Source of the DNA: WVZH01 sp034430895
Lineage (GTDB): Bacteria > Chloroflexota > Anaerolineae > Anaerolineales > E44-bin32
Length of the DNA: 57,391 nt
NCBI GenBank assembly: GCA_034430895.1
Contig: DAOUDW010000076.1
Location: forward strand, 1 to 57,391
Reading direction: 5' to 3'
Positions 1 to 8,455 of the stretch are shown here, piece by piece. The translations under genes were made by a program, and so were the position numbers. The notes under the pieces were generated by a model. The model searched no databases, was not told where the DNA came from, and saw only the letters and a program-made list of their open reading frames with translations. Numbering within the stretch: the first letter of the stretch is position 1; each line of letters begins with the position of its first letter.

Positions 1-437
1 TCTTCATTCACCCGATAAGGAACGATTCTCATTTGTATACGTACACCAGTTAATCGATTCCGCCGATTGTCATCCCCGACCCACTCATAAGTCGTCGAGT
101 CAGAATCAGTGTAGCCAAAAGAAGAAGCATCCCACGTCATCGAAAAATAGGTAGGAATGCCAACGAGGCTCAATTCCGGCTGTTTATCTGCGATCATGGG
201 AACAGGAATGCTGATTGAAGCCAACACTCCCCCCAATTTCCCCGACCCAACACAGACGAGTTGATCTGGCTCATTATCATAATCCACAGTCAATATGGCA
301 ATACATGGATCAATATTAATAAGTTCTTTTGGACCGCCCGCCCTCATTTTCTGAGGTCTGGCCTCTGCCGTACTCACAATAATGATTGCGGTACAAAGGA
401 AGATAAATAAGAAGAACAAACGCTTCAACACTTCCAT
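1..437 (-). CDS. Secreted protein of unknown function, cut by the left edge
   Basis: An open frame runs from position 437 leftwards to the window edge with no stop, giving about 145 residues. It starts with a clear signal peptide: Lys/Arg, a hydrophobic stretch of about 18 residues, then a likely cleavage after STAEA. The mature part has two cysteines (around INIDPC and LVCVG) and a segment reading VGIPTYFSMTWD, followed later by TYEWVGDD. I do not recognise the family. The VGIPTYF/W pattern recalls secreted proteins found beside Tad loci in Actinobacteria and Chloroflexota, but this is only an impression. An in-frame ATG at 455 is possible; 437 is preferred because a G-rich ribosome-binding stretch (GGGGG) lies just upstream and the shorter n-region suits a signal peptide. 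Confidence 0.7.
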   Translation of the reverse strand, partial: MEVLKRLFFLFIFLCTAIIIVSTAEARPQKMRAGGPKELINIDPCIAILTVDYDNEPDQLVCVGSGKLGGVLASISIPVPMIADKQPELSLVGIPTYFSMTWDASSFGYTDSDSTTYEWVGDDNRRNRLTGVRIQMRIVPYRVNE

Positions 438-520
438 CGGAGCCCCCGTATTCATGTTGAAAGAAACGCTTTGAAAATGCGTTCATCACTCATTATAGAT
501 CAAACCACTCAAGACGATGC

Positions 521-536
521 GGGACGTAGGCGTCCC
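521..536. repeat. Dispersed 16-bp palindromic repeat, variant copy
   Basis: GGGACGTAGGCGTCCC: arms GGGACG and CGTCCC around a short centre. Two closely related copies (GGGACGCCGATGTCCC) occur at 6329-6344 and 16515-16530. All three are intergenic. Confidence 0.5.
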
Positions 537-657
537 GCCAAAGTCGGTAAGCGCGAGGCGCGTAAACCGTCTCGGTGGCGAATACTCCATCTATCGTCCT
601 CGAACAGCGCTGCCTTCTTCGATAACTTCTTGCACACACGCCTGCCTCACGCTTAAA

Positions 658-686
658 CACACAAAAGCCGGATTTTTCATCCGGCT
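658..686 (-). terminator. Rho-independent terminator of the 760-1134 gene
   Basis: On the minus strand an 8-bp perfect stem (AGCCGGAT / ATCCGGCT, 666-686) with a five-base loop is followed by TTTTGTGTGTTT. It lies about 75 bases after the stop of the small membrane protein gene, so it would end that transcript. Confidence 0.6.
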
Positions 687-759
687 CTCATGTGAAGATA
701 GCCCAAGGGTGGGTTAGCTGCTGCGTATCGTGACTTGCCAAACTATCACGAAATATAGT

Positions 760-1134
760 CTAATGAGCTGCATGTCCGATCTGGTTCGCCAACCAGATCG
801 AGAGTATCCCGAAGATGATCTTGTAGAACGGATCGAACCGTTCTACAAGATCGGGGCTCTGTAGCAACGCATCCGCCCCCAATATCAGACCCAGCGCCAG
901 AAGCATCCCGGCAGCATATCGCACCCACTTCCTCGCTTTTTCATCCCAATTCGGGAAAAGTTGTAGCAGCTTGTCGACGATCACACTAGCAATCAACACC
1001 GCGCCCGACCCCATACTGATCCAGCGTAGAAATTGGCTGATGTCCGTGTTCACACCGGCATCGGCCATCCCGCTGGCGATCGCCATCAACGCCGAGGCGA
1101 TCATGCCCTTTATTACGTTCTTGTTCTGAGACAT
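760..1134 (-). CDS. Small polytopic membrane protein, unknown function
   Basis: The 124-residue product has an N-terminal hydrophobic segment that may be a signal peptide (about residues 10-26, ending GMADA), then about three more hydrophobic segments (roughly 40-57, 72-90 and 103-117) separated by short charged loops. The start at 1134 (MSQNKN) is chosen over an upstream alternative at 1164 because AAAGGAG lies seven bases before it. A leader or signal segment followed by closely spaced membrane helices resembles VirB2/TrbC-like or other small T4SS membrane subunits, which is notable given the T4SS-like genes at 18-25 kb, but there is no diagnostic motif. A terminator follows and a hairpin plus a perfect palindrome precede it. 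Function unknown. Confidence 0.7.
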   Translation of the reverse strand: MSQNKNVIKGMIASALMAIASGMADAGVNTDISQFLRWISMGSGAVLIASVIVDKLLQLFPNWDEKARKWVRYAAGMLLALGLILGADALLQSPDLVERFDPFYKIIFGILSIWLANQIGHAAH

Positions 1135-1165
1135 CGTTATGCTCCTTTTCTGTTGACCCAGCACA

Positions 1166-1200
1166 AAAGCGCCATCCCCCGCTTGCGGGGACGGCGCTTT
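1166..1200 (-). terminator. Strong GC-rich hairpin, terminator or leader structure
   Basis: The outer arms AAAGCGCC and GGCGCTTT enclose an inner stem CCCCGC / GCGGGG. On the minus strand the stem is followed by TTTTGTG, the form of an intrinsic terminator. It sits 32 bases upstream of the small membrane protein start, so it is either the end of an upstream minus-strand transcript or an attenuator in the leader. Confidence 0.5.
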
Positions 1201-1204
1201 GTGT

Positions 1205-1225
1205 CTAGAGCCAGCCTGGCTCTAG
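1205..1225. promoter_or_regulatory. 21-bp near-perfect palindrome, possible operator
   Basis: Ten-base arms CTAGAGCCAG and CTGGCTCTAG pair perfectly around a single central base. It lies 71 bases upstream of the 760-1134 gene, directly beside the hairpin at 1166-1200. A dimeric regulator site is one reading; a second hairpin is another. Confidence 0.35.
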
Positions 1226-2196
1226 TGTGGATTCATTTTCCCCCCGGGAAGAATGCATCTCACACGTTAACGGGAACGAGCGGCCGACCATGGCCGCTCG
1301 CTTTGCTGCCCCGAGGAAAAACCCGGAAGGCGTGAGGGGACAGCCCGACTCACGCGCCCGTTCTCCCAACACCCTGCCCTGCCGGCGGGAGAAATCCGGC
1401 AAAGCGATCGATAAAGCCCCACTCAATCAACGACCAGCCAGGCGGAAATCCACCGGAGAACGACGCTTCGGGTCAATGATCCTTCGCCGGGAGTCGCGGA
1501 AGATTGGGACGTTGTTGTACGCATCCAGGCTGCTGTTCGGTCGCCGGGATCCACGAAGGAACCCCTGCTTAATACAGGAGGTAACGAGCAGACTTATATA
1601 TTTTCCAGTGCGAGATATCTCGTTGCAGCAGCGAAAACGGAAATGGACGCAGAAAGAAACACTTTGGGTGAACAAGCAGGATGGATTTTAAAGATCACTA
1701 AAATCCAAGGGGGTTATCGGGGGATGAAACACAATTCCGCCCGCGAGCGGGTGAATGGCAAAGCCCCGCTGGTGGGCGGAATTTTCGAATGCGATTTTTC
1801 AGTTGAATAATAAAAAGTGCCTCATACTACCTCATCCAGGACGCGCCGGTCAAATCCAGGAATTCGTCCAATATTTATGATCGCGGAAGTTCTGACTTAC
1901 CCCATAATCTTGCCGGGCTTGCCATCATGGTTTGTACATTATTCTGCCTTGTACTTCCTCCCCCAAAGAATTTTGTTTTGCATCATAATATTGCCGATTG
2001 TGAAATCAGATAGCTGGTTGGTTAAAAAAGAGTCATCTCATTTCTTCGGTAAGGAAAATTAGATCCCGCCGTGGTAACTTACTGGTAACCTTGGGATGCT
2101 ATATTCAGGGAAGGATTACGACAACTCGTATCGAACGGGCAAATGATGTGACACGCCTGCATTTATTATGAGAGGCTCTTCTCAAGAGGGATTACG
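1226..2196. other. Long intergenic region with structured inverted repeats
   Basis: No believable gene is seen. The longest open frame (1227-1691, plus) has atypical Arg/Pro-rich composition and no ribosome-binding site. Structure is visible instead: GGCGTGAG pairs with CTCACGCGCC around 1330-1360, a CCGGCGGGAGAAATCCGGC hairpin lies near 1382-1400, and a long stem (AATTCCGCCC at 1733-1742 with GGGCGGAATT at 1774-1783) is followed by TTTCG. The first part is GC-rich and the part after 1790 AT-rich. It could hold a structured RNA, but I cannot match it to RNase P RNA, tmRNA, SRP RNA or a riboswitch. Confidence 0.5.
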
Positions 2197-5100
2197 ATGA
2201 CAATGAAAAAGAAATTGCTATTCTTGTTGTTCGTGATTGTGTTCGTTCATGCCTGCCAGGCTCAAACCCCGACGGACACCCCACCAGAACCATCCGTTTT
2301 ACCCCCCACATCGACTCCTGTCCCCGACAATAGACCACCTGACTCATCTCTCGAACCCTCCCTGATGATGACACTCGGAACGGGCGTTATTTCCGAATAT
2401 GCTTACTCGCCCGATGGGACGACGATTGTAATGGCCGATCGAAACACCCTGCGCTGGTATGACGCCGAGTCCTTCGAGGAGCTTGGCGCTATGGATTTGG
2501 TTTTGAATATGATCACGGGTTTTGATTTCAGCCCTAACAGTCAATTGGTGGCGATAATGGGTTACTTCAGTGCCGTCGTTGTTGACCTCAATAATCGTTC
2601 ACTGATCGCAGAAATCAAAGGCTCATCATTTAATGGAATCAGATGTGTGCGGTTTTTAGCAGACAATCAGCAAGCTGTGTATCTGGACATGGACAGTTCG
2701 ACGGGGGGTCCTTATTACAATATTGGTCTGTGGAACATTGCAGAAGATCATTTCGAACATTCGTTTCCAATTGCGCATGAAGATCGTTATCACAGTGTGA
2801 CCTGTCCGGTTCTCGATCCCACCGGAACGTGGGTTGCGGCCGGTTATGAGGATAGCACGGAGCAACTGGTCTATATCTGGGACGTTCAAAGCGGCGAGAC
2901 GATCTATGCCATGGAAGGACATGCTGCCAGAGTTTGTAGTGTGGATGTGAGCCCGGATGGCAAATTCCTCGCGTCAGCCAGCTACGACGGCACAGTCCGG
3001 CTTTGGGATCCACAAACGGGAGCGATGTTGCGCGTCATCACAGGTTTCTTGGATGACGTCTTCGATGTTGAATTCTCAGATGATGGCAGATATTTTCACG
3101 TTGGCGTGAGGGATCATCCTGCGAAGAAATTCGACATGCTTACAGGAACGCTGAGTGAAATTAACGAGGATGAATCACAGCCTGATTCGTTCCAGACCTT
3201 CATGCAGCAACAGGGTTACTCTACAGGCCGCTTTTCATCCTCCAGTGTACTCTTCAGCCCTGATGGGAAAATGCTGGCCGTAGGCAGTGAAACCGTGCTT
3301 CTATGGAACGTTTCAACCGGCGAATTGATACGGTCGTTACAGGGCTCGAACGGGAAACGAATCGACGAGATGGCCTTTGGTCCGGACGGTAACAAGCTGG
3401 CTGCGAATCTCGACCACGCTGGACTTATCGTATGGGATACGACGACCGGAGATATGATCTTTGAACTCCTTGTTCAAAGTGTCGACGGCGAGCAGGTTAT
3501 CTACGCAGATAACGCCAGCAATGTTGAAATTGGTTCAGGCAACCATGTCTCCTGGGAATATGGAATAGCGATCTCGCCCGATGGTCGACACATAGCGATC
3601 GGCAATGGAGTCAGCGTAGAAATCTGGGACATCCACAATGCAGAGTTGGTAGCATCCATGGAAAAATCCAGTTTATCTTCCCATGCAACGAGTGTTTCCT
3701 ATTCACCAGATGGGAAAAAGCTGTACACCATCTTCGAGCACAACCGCGGTGCAGCGATTTGGGAGGCGGAATCGGGCCGATTACTGAAAGAAATCGACTC
3801 CGAGCCTAATAATCCTCATGTGTTCTCCGAAACAGATTTGTTGGGCCCTTTGTTTGTCCGCAATAACGCAGACTCAGGTCAGGATTGGATAGAGATCTGG
3901 GATCTAGACCAAGAACAATTCGTGTCGTTGGAAGTTCCTTCTTACATGAATCAGCCACTTCGCTTCAGCCCGGACGGTGAGATGCTAATCTCGCTCGATG
4001 ACGATTGGTTATACTTTTGGGACATTGCGAGAGGTCAGCTCATCCATACGGAAGGAACGGATATCAGGTCTGCAGATATTGCCATACATCCCAATTCCCA
4101 AATGATGGCGGTTGGCATCGAAGGCATCGCTGAATTATGGGACATCAGCGCGATCTCGAGTTATGCGCACGATCCGGATTTTATACCGGCGACTCCGCCT
4201 CCAACACCTATTCCTTCCTGTTCGGATTATCCTACGGCGACCCCCCACCCCACACTGATGGTTACTCCGATGAAGCTCCCTGAACTATCGTCGGAGGCAA
4301 TCGCGCCGTCCAATGCCCGCTATTTGATTGAACTGTCTTCATTGGGGAAGGGCACGCTCGAAGATGCCATCTGGTCGCCCGACAGCAGTACGATCGTGGT
4401 TTCAGGTTCCGAAGGTGTCCATACGTACGACTCGATAAAGTTATATGAAACCAATGCCTTCGACCCGGGCATGTGGATGTTCGACACGGTTTACACACCC
4501 GATCGCAGATTGCTTGCTGCGGGTTCTTTCGAGGAGCAGATACAGGTATGGGACGTCTTGAACAACGAATTGTTATTCGAGCAGCAAGGATGGGGAGATC
4601 CAGCAATCAGCCCGGATGGAGATCTGGTCGTATTCCTCGATGATGACAACAACCTGCTGACCTGGGAAATCGACAGCGGTGAAATGATTGCAAAGCTGTT
4701 TAGCGATTATTCTACTGAGATGCCGGTTTTCAGCCCCGACAGCGGGTTCGTAGCTGCTATCTTATCCCTGGATTATGTTCGCGTCTGGGATGCTCGAACT
4801 GGGGAGATCATCAATGCGGTTGGCGTGCTCGACAGCCCGATCACCTCGCTGGCCTTCAGCCGGGATGGGCAGTTCCTCGTGGCTCCCTCATCCGGATCAG
4901 CCTGGGTCTGGCACGTTCAACCAGGTTTTAAACCCTACAGCATTGATCTGTTTGAAGGCGTGATCGATGGGAACCTGACGTTGTACGAAAACAAGGTCAC
5001 AGCTGCTGCGCTCAGCCCAGACAATTGCATTCTGGCTCTCAGCACTACCGGGCGAACAATCCAACTCTACGATCGCTTGAGTGGGAATCTTATTCGCAAT

Positions 5101-6132
5101 CTTGAAGGGCATGCGAACGTCGTTGAGAAGTTGCGCTTTAGTCCCGGCGGAGGGCGTCTATTGTCAATCGATCGAGACGGTGTAATGATGTCATGGGATG
5201 TGGCCACCGGGCAGCAATTAGTGGTCAACAGGGAACATCTCGGGCAAATCGGAGGGTTAGAATTCAACTCCGACGGGAACCTGGCATTTTGGCAGGAAAA
5301 CACAGCCTGGGTGATCCATCCGGACTACACATCGCTCGAACATTCCACGATCATGGACAAAGGCACAATTCTGGCCGCGAGCCCATCGGGTGATTGGCTG
5401 GCGGTATATGAGCCATATCAAGTATCGCTAATGGACGCAGACAGCGGAGAACTCGGCATTAGGCTCGAAGGCGAGGCGGAGGATGTTTCCGTTCATTATC
5501 GTTTGGAGGGTGATGTAGAAAGGAGATTTTACGGAGCGGTTTTCAGCAGGGATGGATCAAGATTGGTTACCTTTGGCTCAGGCGGGACATGGATTTATGA
5601 TGTGCAGGATGGTGAACTGCTAAAACACTATGAAGGAAGCAACTCCCAAAAAGCATCCATCAGTCCGGATAATCGAATAATCATTGCATCATTATATGAA
5701 CAATTCGATCCTCCGGCGCTTTGGGATATCCAAGCGGATGAAGCTCTTTATCTGCCTTATGGTTGGGGCGAACGCTATTTAAACTACGCTTTCAGCCCAG
5801 ATGGACTCTTTATTGGTGTTGTGAAGCATTCCTGGTATGAAGACCCTCAAGGGTTTGTCTTACTGGATACATCAAGCGGCCTAATTGAGGGGAGTTATTT
5901 GATCGAATATAAACTTCTGGCTGAAGGTCTTGCATTTAGCCCAGACGCCCGCCTGGTGGCAATCGGCCAGACGAACGGAACAATCTTGATCTTGAATATC
6001 GACACATTTGAGGTCATAACGAAGCTATCAGGACACAAAGAGACGATCAAGCACCTGGCCTTCTCAGGTGATGGTCGCTATCTCGCTTCGGCAGGCATCG
6101 ATGGGACGGTAAGGATTTGGGGCTTACCCTGA
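2197..6132 (+). CDS. Giant WD40-repeat lipoprotein
   Basis: The 1311-residue product starts with Lys-rich residues, a hydrophobic stretch and a lipobox-like VHAC, predicting cleavage before Cys20 and lipid anchoring. A Pro/Thr-rich spacer (about 22-55) follows. The rest is WD40-like repeats in two blocks, about 60-660 and 695-1311, separated by a second Pro/Thr linker at about 662-690. Repeats show the usual SPDG, VWD or LWD, and GH motifs; the last (SGHKETIKHLAFSGDG, then DGTVRIWG) is the most canonical. The two blocks fit two or more beta-propellers on the cell surface. Such proteins are scaffolds in general; the partner here is unknown. The ribosome-binding site AGAGGG is weak. A second, much shorter WD40 protein lies at 42230-43105. 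Confidence 0.85.
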   Translation: MTMKKKLLFLLFVIVFVHACQAQTPTDTPPEPSVLPPTSTPVPDNRPPDSSLEPSLMMTLGTGVISEYAYSPDGTTIVMADRNTLRWYDAESFEELGAMDLVLNMITGFDFSPNSQLVAIMGYFSAVVVDLNNRSLIAEIKGSSFNGIRCVRFLADNQQAVYLDMDSSTGGPYYNIGLWNIAEDHFEHSFPIAHEDRYHSVTCPVLDPTGTWVAAGYEDSTEQLVYIWDVQSGETIYAMEGHAARVCSVDVSPDGKFLASASYDGTVRLWDPQTGAMLRVITGFLDDVFDVEFSDDGRYFHVGVRDHPAKKFDMLTGTLSEINEDESQPDSFQTFMQQQGYSTGRFSSSSVLFSPDGKMLAVGSETVLLWNVSTGELIRSLQGSNGKRIDEMAFGPDGNKLAANLDHAGLIVWDTTTGDMIFELLVQSVDGEQVIYADNASNVEIGSGNHVSWEYGIAISPDGRHIAIGNGVSVEIWDIHNAELVASMEKSSLSSHATSVSYSPDGKKLYTIFEHNRGAAIWEAESGRLLKEIDSEPNNPHVFSETDLLGPLFVRNNADSGQDWIEIWDLDQEQFVSLEVPSYMNQPLRFSPDGEMLISLDDDWLYFWDIARGQLIHTEGTDIRSADIAIHPNSQMMAVGIEGIAELWDISAISSYAHDPDFIPATPPPTPIPSCSDYPTATPHPTLMVTPMKLPELSSEAIAPSNARYLIELSSLGKGTLEDAIWSPDSSTIVVSGSEGVHTYDSIKLYETNAFDPGMWMFDTVYTPDRRLLAAGSFEEQIQVWDVLNNELLFEQQGWGDPAISPDGDLVVFLDDDNNLLTWEIDSGEMIAKLFSDYSTEMPVFSPDSGFVAAILSLDYVRVWDARTGEIINAVGVLDSPITSLAFSRDGQFLVAPSSGSAWVWHVQPGFKPYSIDLFEGVIDGNLTLYENKVTAAALSPDNCILALSTTGRTIQLYDRLSGNLIRNLEGHANVVEKLRFSPGGGRLLSIDRDGVMMSWDVATGQQLVVNREHLGQIGGLEFNSDGNLAFWQENTAWVIHPDYTSLEHSTIMDKGTILAASPSGDWLAVYEPYQVSLMDADSGELGIRLEGEAEDVSVHYRLEGDVERRFYGAVFSRDGSRLVTFGSGGTWIYDVQDGELLKHYEGSNSQKASISPDNRIIIASLYEQFDPPALWDIQADEALYLPYGWGERYLNYAFSPDGLFIGVVKHSWYEDPQGFVLLDTSSGLIEGSYLIEYKLLAEGLAFSPDARLVAIGQTNGTILILNIDTFEVITKLSGHKETIKHLAFSGDGRYLASAGIDGTVRIWGLP

Positions 6133-6268
6133 ATCATGCTTAGGCCGAGTCATTTACAATCAAATTGGGGGATAAAGCCGGGAAACTCCTTGCAGTAGAT
6201 CATTGGCATGCGTGAAGTTGGAGCACACTACGACCGCAGCGGTCCGAAAATGTTGCATGGACCCACAC

Positions 6269-6298
6269 GTGATCGCGTTTTCCGGAAAACGCGATCAC
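6269..6298. promoter_or_regulatory. Perfect 30-bp palindrome upstream of parA-like gene
   Basis: The half-site GTGATCGCGTTTTCC is followed directly by its exact reverse complement. It lies about 155 bases before the ParA start, in a 321-base gap (6133-6453) that otherwise holds one dispersed repeat (6329-6344) and no gene. A centromere-like ParB site, an operator for the cluster or a transcript hairpin are all possible; a run of C follows it and not T, which argues against an intrinsic terminator on the plus strand. It does not resemble the bacterial parS consensus. Confidence 0.5.
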
Positions 6299-6328
6299 CC
6301 CCCATAACACCTCCCCTCTTTCCACCAA

Positions 6329-6344
6329 GGGACGCCGATGTCCC
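6329..6344. repeat. Dispersed 16-bp palindromic repeat
   Basis: GGGACGCCGATGTCCC, identical to the copy at 16515-16530 and close to that at 521-536. Confidence 0.6.
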
Positions 6345-6453
6345 GTCTCAAACACGCCAAATACCCTATAGTAGAGACTGTAATTATGGGGTTATACAGT
6401 AAATCCATTTGTATCTCCGTGAATTCCATATTCACAAATCGGTGGGGGACGCG

Positions 6454-7296
6454 ATGTTGATATCTATCGCCAGCATGAAGGGCGGTGTCGGGAAATCGAC
6501 GCTCACCGCTATGCTGGCCAAGTACGTTGCAACCAGCATGGCCATTCCCGTGACCGTCGTGGACATGGACCCACAGCGCGGCGCCACCATCCTTCTTCTC
6601 GGTCCTCAAAAGACAGCCTCCCGCAAAGGGCCCACGACCTACGACGTGCTGAAGAGCGAATTGGACAACATTCCCTCCCAGGAAATCCTCACCCAGGCCA
6701 TCATCCCATCTTCCTATCACGATCTCGTACGCATCCTTCCGGCCAGCGCCGCACTTGCCAGACTCTCCGGGCCCGACATCCCGAGATCATTATTGCGTCT
6801 CGCCTTATGCGAGAGTCCATACCCTCAGGATCCACTCATCATCATCGACACCGGACCCGATATCACGCTCTGCGAGATGAGCCTCGCCGCGGCGGACCTG
6901 GCGTTCGTTCCCATCACCTTGTCGCATCAGAGCGGCGTGCCGACGTTGAACACCCTCCAGGCCGCATTTCATCTCGGCTGTCCGATTGGCGGCTTGATTC
7001 CCACAATGGTGGGCAATGCGAAGTGGAGTAAAGAACGCATGGCGCAATGGCGTCAGAGCTTACTGAATACACAGCTGGTCAAATCCCGCAACATCCGACT
7101 CCTGCCCGCCATGCCCTATTCACAATCGGCTGTTCGGGGAACATGGCGTTGGGGAAAACTGCCCAATCTCTTCCTGCCCACGCTTGAGGGCATTAAGGAG
7201 CTGATCTTTTCCAACCAGGGCCAAGCGGATGAAGCGAGCACCAAAGAACCCGTATTGTCTGTGAATATGCTCGAAGGGATTGCAGATCATGACTAA
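6454..7296 (+). CDS. ParA/MinD-family ATPase
   Basis: The 280-residue product carries the deviant Walker A motif KGGVGKST (9-16), the A' segment VVDMDP (35-40) and the Walker B region LIIIDTGPD (128-136), the signature of ParA/Soj ATPases that partition DNA or position protein complexes on the nucleoid. The start at 6454 is preferred to an upstream frame opening at 6409 because GGTGGGGG lies just before it and the ATPase fold begins there. It overlaps or abuts the ParB-like gene, as in par operons. Its place at the head of a Tad/T4SS-like cluster suggests either placement of the machine or segregation of the element carrying it; the sequence does not decide. Confidence 0.88.
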   Translation: MLISIASMKGGVGKSTLTAMLAKYVATSMAIPVTVVDMDPQRGATILLLGPQKTASRKGPTTYDVLKSELDNIPSQEILTQAIIPSSYHDLVRILPASAALARLSGPDIPRSLLRLALCESPYPQDPLIIIDTGPDITLCEMSLAAADLAFVPITLSHQSGVPTLNTLQAAFHLGCPIGGLIPTMVGNAKWSKERMAQWRQSLLNTQLVKSRNIRLLPAMPYSQSAVRGTWRWGKLPNLFLPTLEGIKELIFSNQGQADEASTKEPVLSVNMLEGIADHD

Positions 7297-8449
7297 TCCC
7301 GATCGAGGAACAGTTCTCGAAGCCGATCTTCAAATGAGCGACCTGAACACCTATCAAGCGACCCGCCCAAACCATTCGGCCGGGCGCCTCGAATGGCCGA
7401 TTATGACGATTCCGCTGGAGGCGATCACCGCGGGGAGTCCCGCCCAGACGCGCCAGGAGGTGTTCGATCCGGATCGACACCCCGAAGACGCCGAGTTGGC
7501 GGCAAGCATCCGCGAGCACGGTGTGATCGAACCCATCCTGGTGTGCCGAAACTCCGAACCCGGAGACAAGCTAGCGTACCAATTGATCGCCGGCGATCGA
7601 CGTCGCTGTGCCGCTGCAATAGTCGGATTGAATTCGATACCCGCCATCATTCGCCAGTGCGGGAAGGAGACCGATCTACTCACGCTCGCCGAGAATACCG
7701 GCCGACGAGATCTCACACCATATGAACGAGCAATGGCATTGGCCAAGCTCGTGGAAACGGACGGAGGTAATCTCGCCTTTCGACAACTGGCAAAGAAAAC
7801 CGGCATCAGTCTTTCCTCGGTCTCCAATCTACTCAAGGCATACCGCCATTCTCCGCCGGCCTTGCGGAAGCTCTTTGCAGAAGGCATGGAATCGCGAGCG
7901 GTTGTTGAATTGCAAAGCGTCTTCAAGAAATTCGATCAGGCCGGGCAGTTGGTGTTCGCAAAGCAGCTCCATGGCTTGTCCAAAAGACAAGTGCTGGCGA
8001 TCAAGGATTTGATCGCTCGCAATCTCCCGGCTGACGCGGCGCTTGAGACCGTGCTGGGGTCAAAAACACCCGCGCATACTTCAACGAACAAGAAGCTTCG
8101 CGCAACCCCGGAGAAGGAATCATCCACAACCTCGCAGCCCGACGAGGGCCAAATCGAGGCAATCGCCGATCTGACCGGCGCGTCCTTAAGAACCGTCAAG
8201 GATACATTTACAAAGGCCCGGAAGAACCAATCCGGTATAGATGCTGTTATTCTGGCGTGCGCCTTTATCGGGCGAGGAGGCGCGCCAAGAACTGCATTGA
8301 AAAAGGCCGAGTTTATTTCACAAAACCAGAAGGCGTCCAAACTCGTACGTAGATATCTCGTCCTGCTGGATAAAGCGAAGAAATTCATCGATAGATTGGA
8401 TGATGGTTCCCAGCAGGAATACCTTCAGACGATCTTTTTCGGGGGGTAA
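7289..8449 (+). CDS. ParB-like partition protein
   Basis: The 386-residue protein has a ParB/Srx domain: SIREHGVIEPILV (about 73-85), the nucleotide-binding box AGDRRRCAAA (101-110, counterpart of GERRxRA) and LAENTGRRDLTP (133-144). A helix-turn-helix follows (about 163-185, LAKKTGISLSSVSNLL). The C-terminal 200 residues are lysine-rich and unlike chromosomal ParB. ATG 7289 sits after AAGGGA and overlaps the ParA stop; a TTG at 7280 is possible. ParB proteins load at a DNA site and act with ParA; the 30-bp palindrome at 6269-6298 is a candidate site. Coupling with a pilus cluster is unusual. Confidence 0.87.
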   Translation: MTNPDRGTVLEADLQMSDLNTYQATRPNHSAGRLEWPIMTIPLEAITAGSPAQTRQEVFDPDRHPEDAELAASIREHGVIEPILVCRNSEPGDKLAYQLIAGDRRRCAAAIVGLNSIPAIIRQCGKETDLLTLAENTGRRDLTPYERAMALAKLVETDGGNLAFRQLAKKTGISLSSVSNLLKAYRHSPPALRKLFAEGMESRAVVELQSVFKKFDQAGQLVFAKQLHGLSKRQVLAIKDLIARNLPADAALETVLGSKTPAHTSTNKKLRATPEKESSTTSQPDEGQIEAIADLTGASLRTVKDTFTKARKNQSGIDAVILACAFIGRGGAPRTALKKAEFISQNQKASKLVRRYLVLLDKAKKFIDRLDDGSQQEYLQTIFFGG

Positions 8450-8455
8450 GTCATT

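Larger units (their letters stand above)
438..759. other. Intergenic region without a convincing gene
   Basis: This gap lies downstream of the small membrane protein gene (760-1134, minus) and upstream of the minus-strand secreted protein. It holds a dispersed palindromic repeat at 521-536 and a terminator-like hairpin at 666-686. Two overlapping short plus-strand open frames (471-656 and 517-717) are rich in Arg, Ser and Pro, have no ribosome-binding site and are not believed. Confidence 0.6.

Noticed and set aside
1227..1691. 154-codon plus-strand open frame in the early intergenic region
   Set aside because: Arg/Pro-rich composition, no ribosome-binding site, no domain, and it runs through hairpins.
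1817..2062. 81-codon open frame with a hydrophobic middle
   Set aside because: No ribosome-binding site and no similarity; lies in AT-rich intergenic sequence.
6269..6298. Reading the palindrome as a standard parS site
   Set aside because: It does not resemble the 16-bp consensus (TGTTTCACGTGAAACA); kept as a candidate site of other type.
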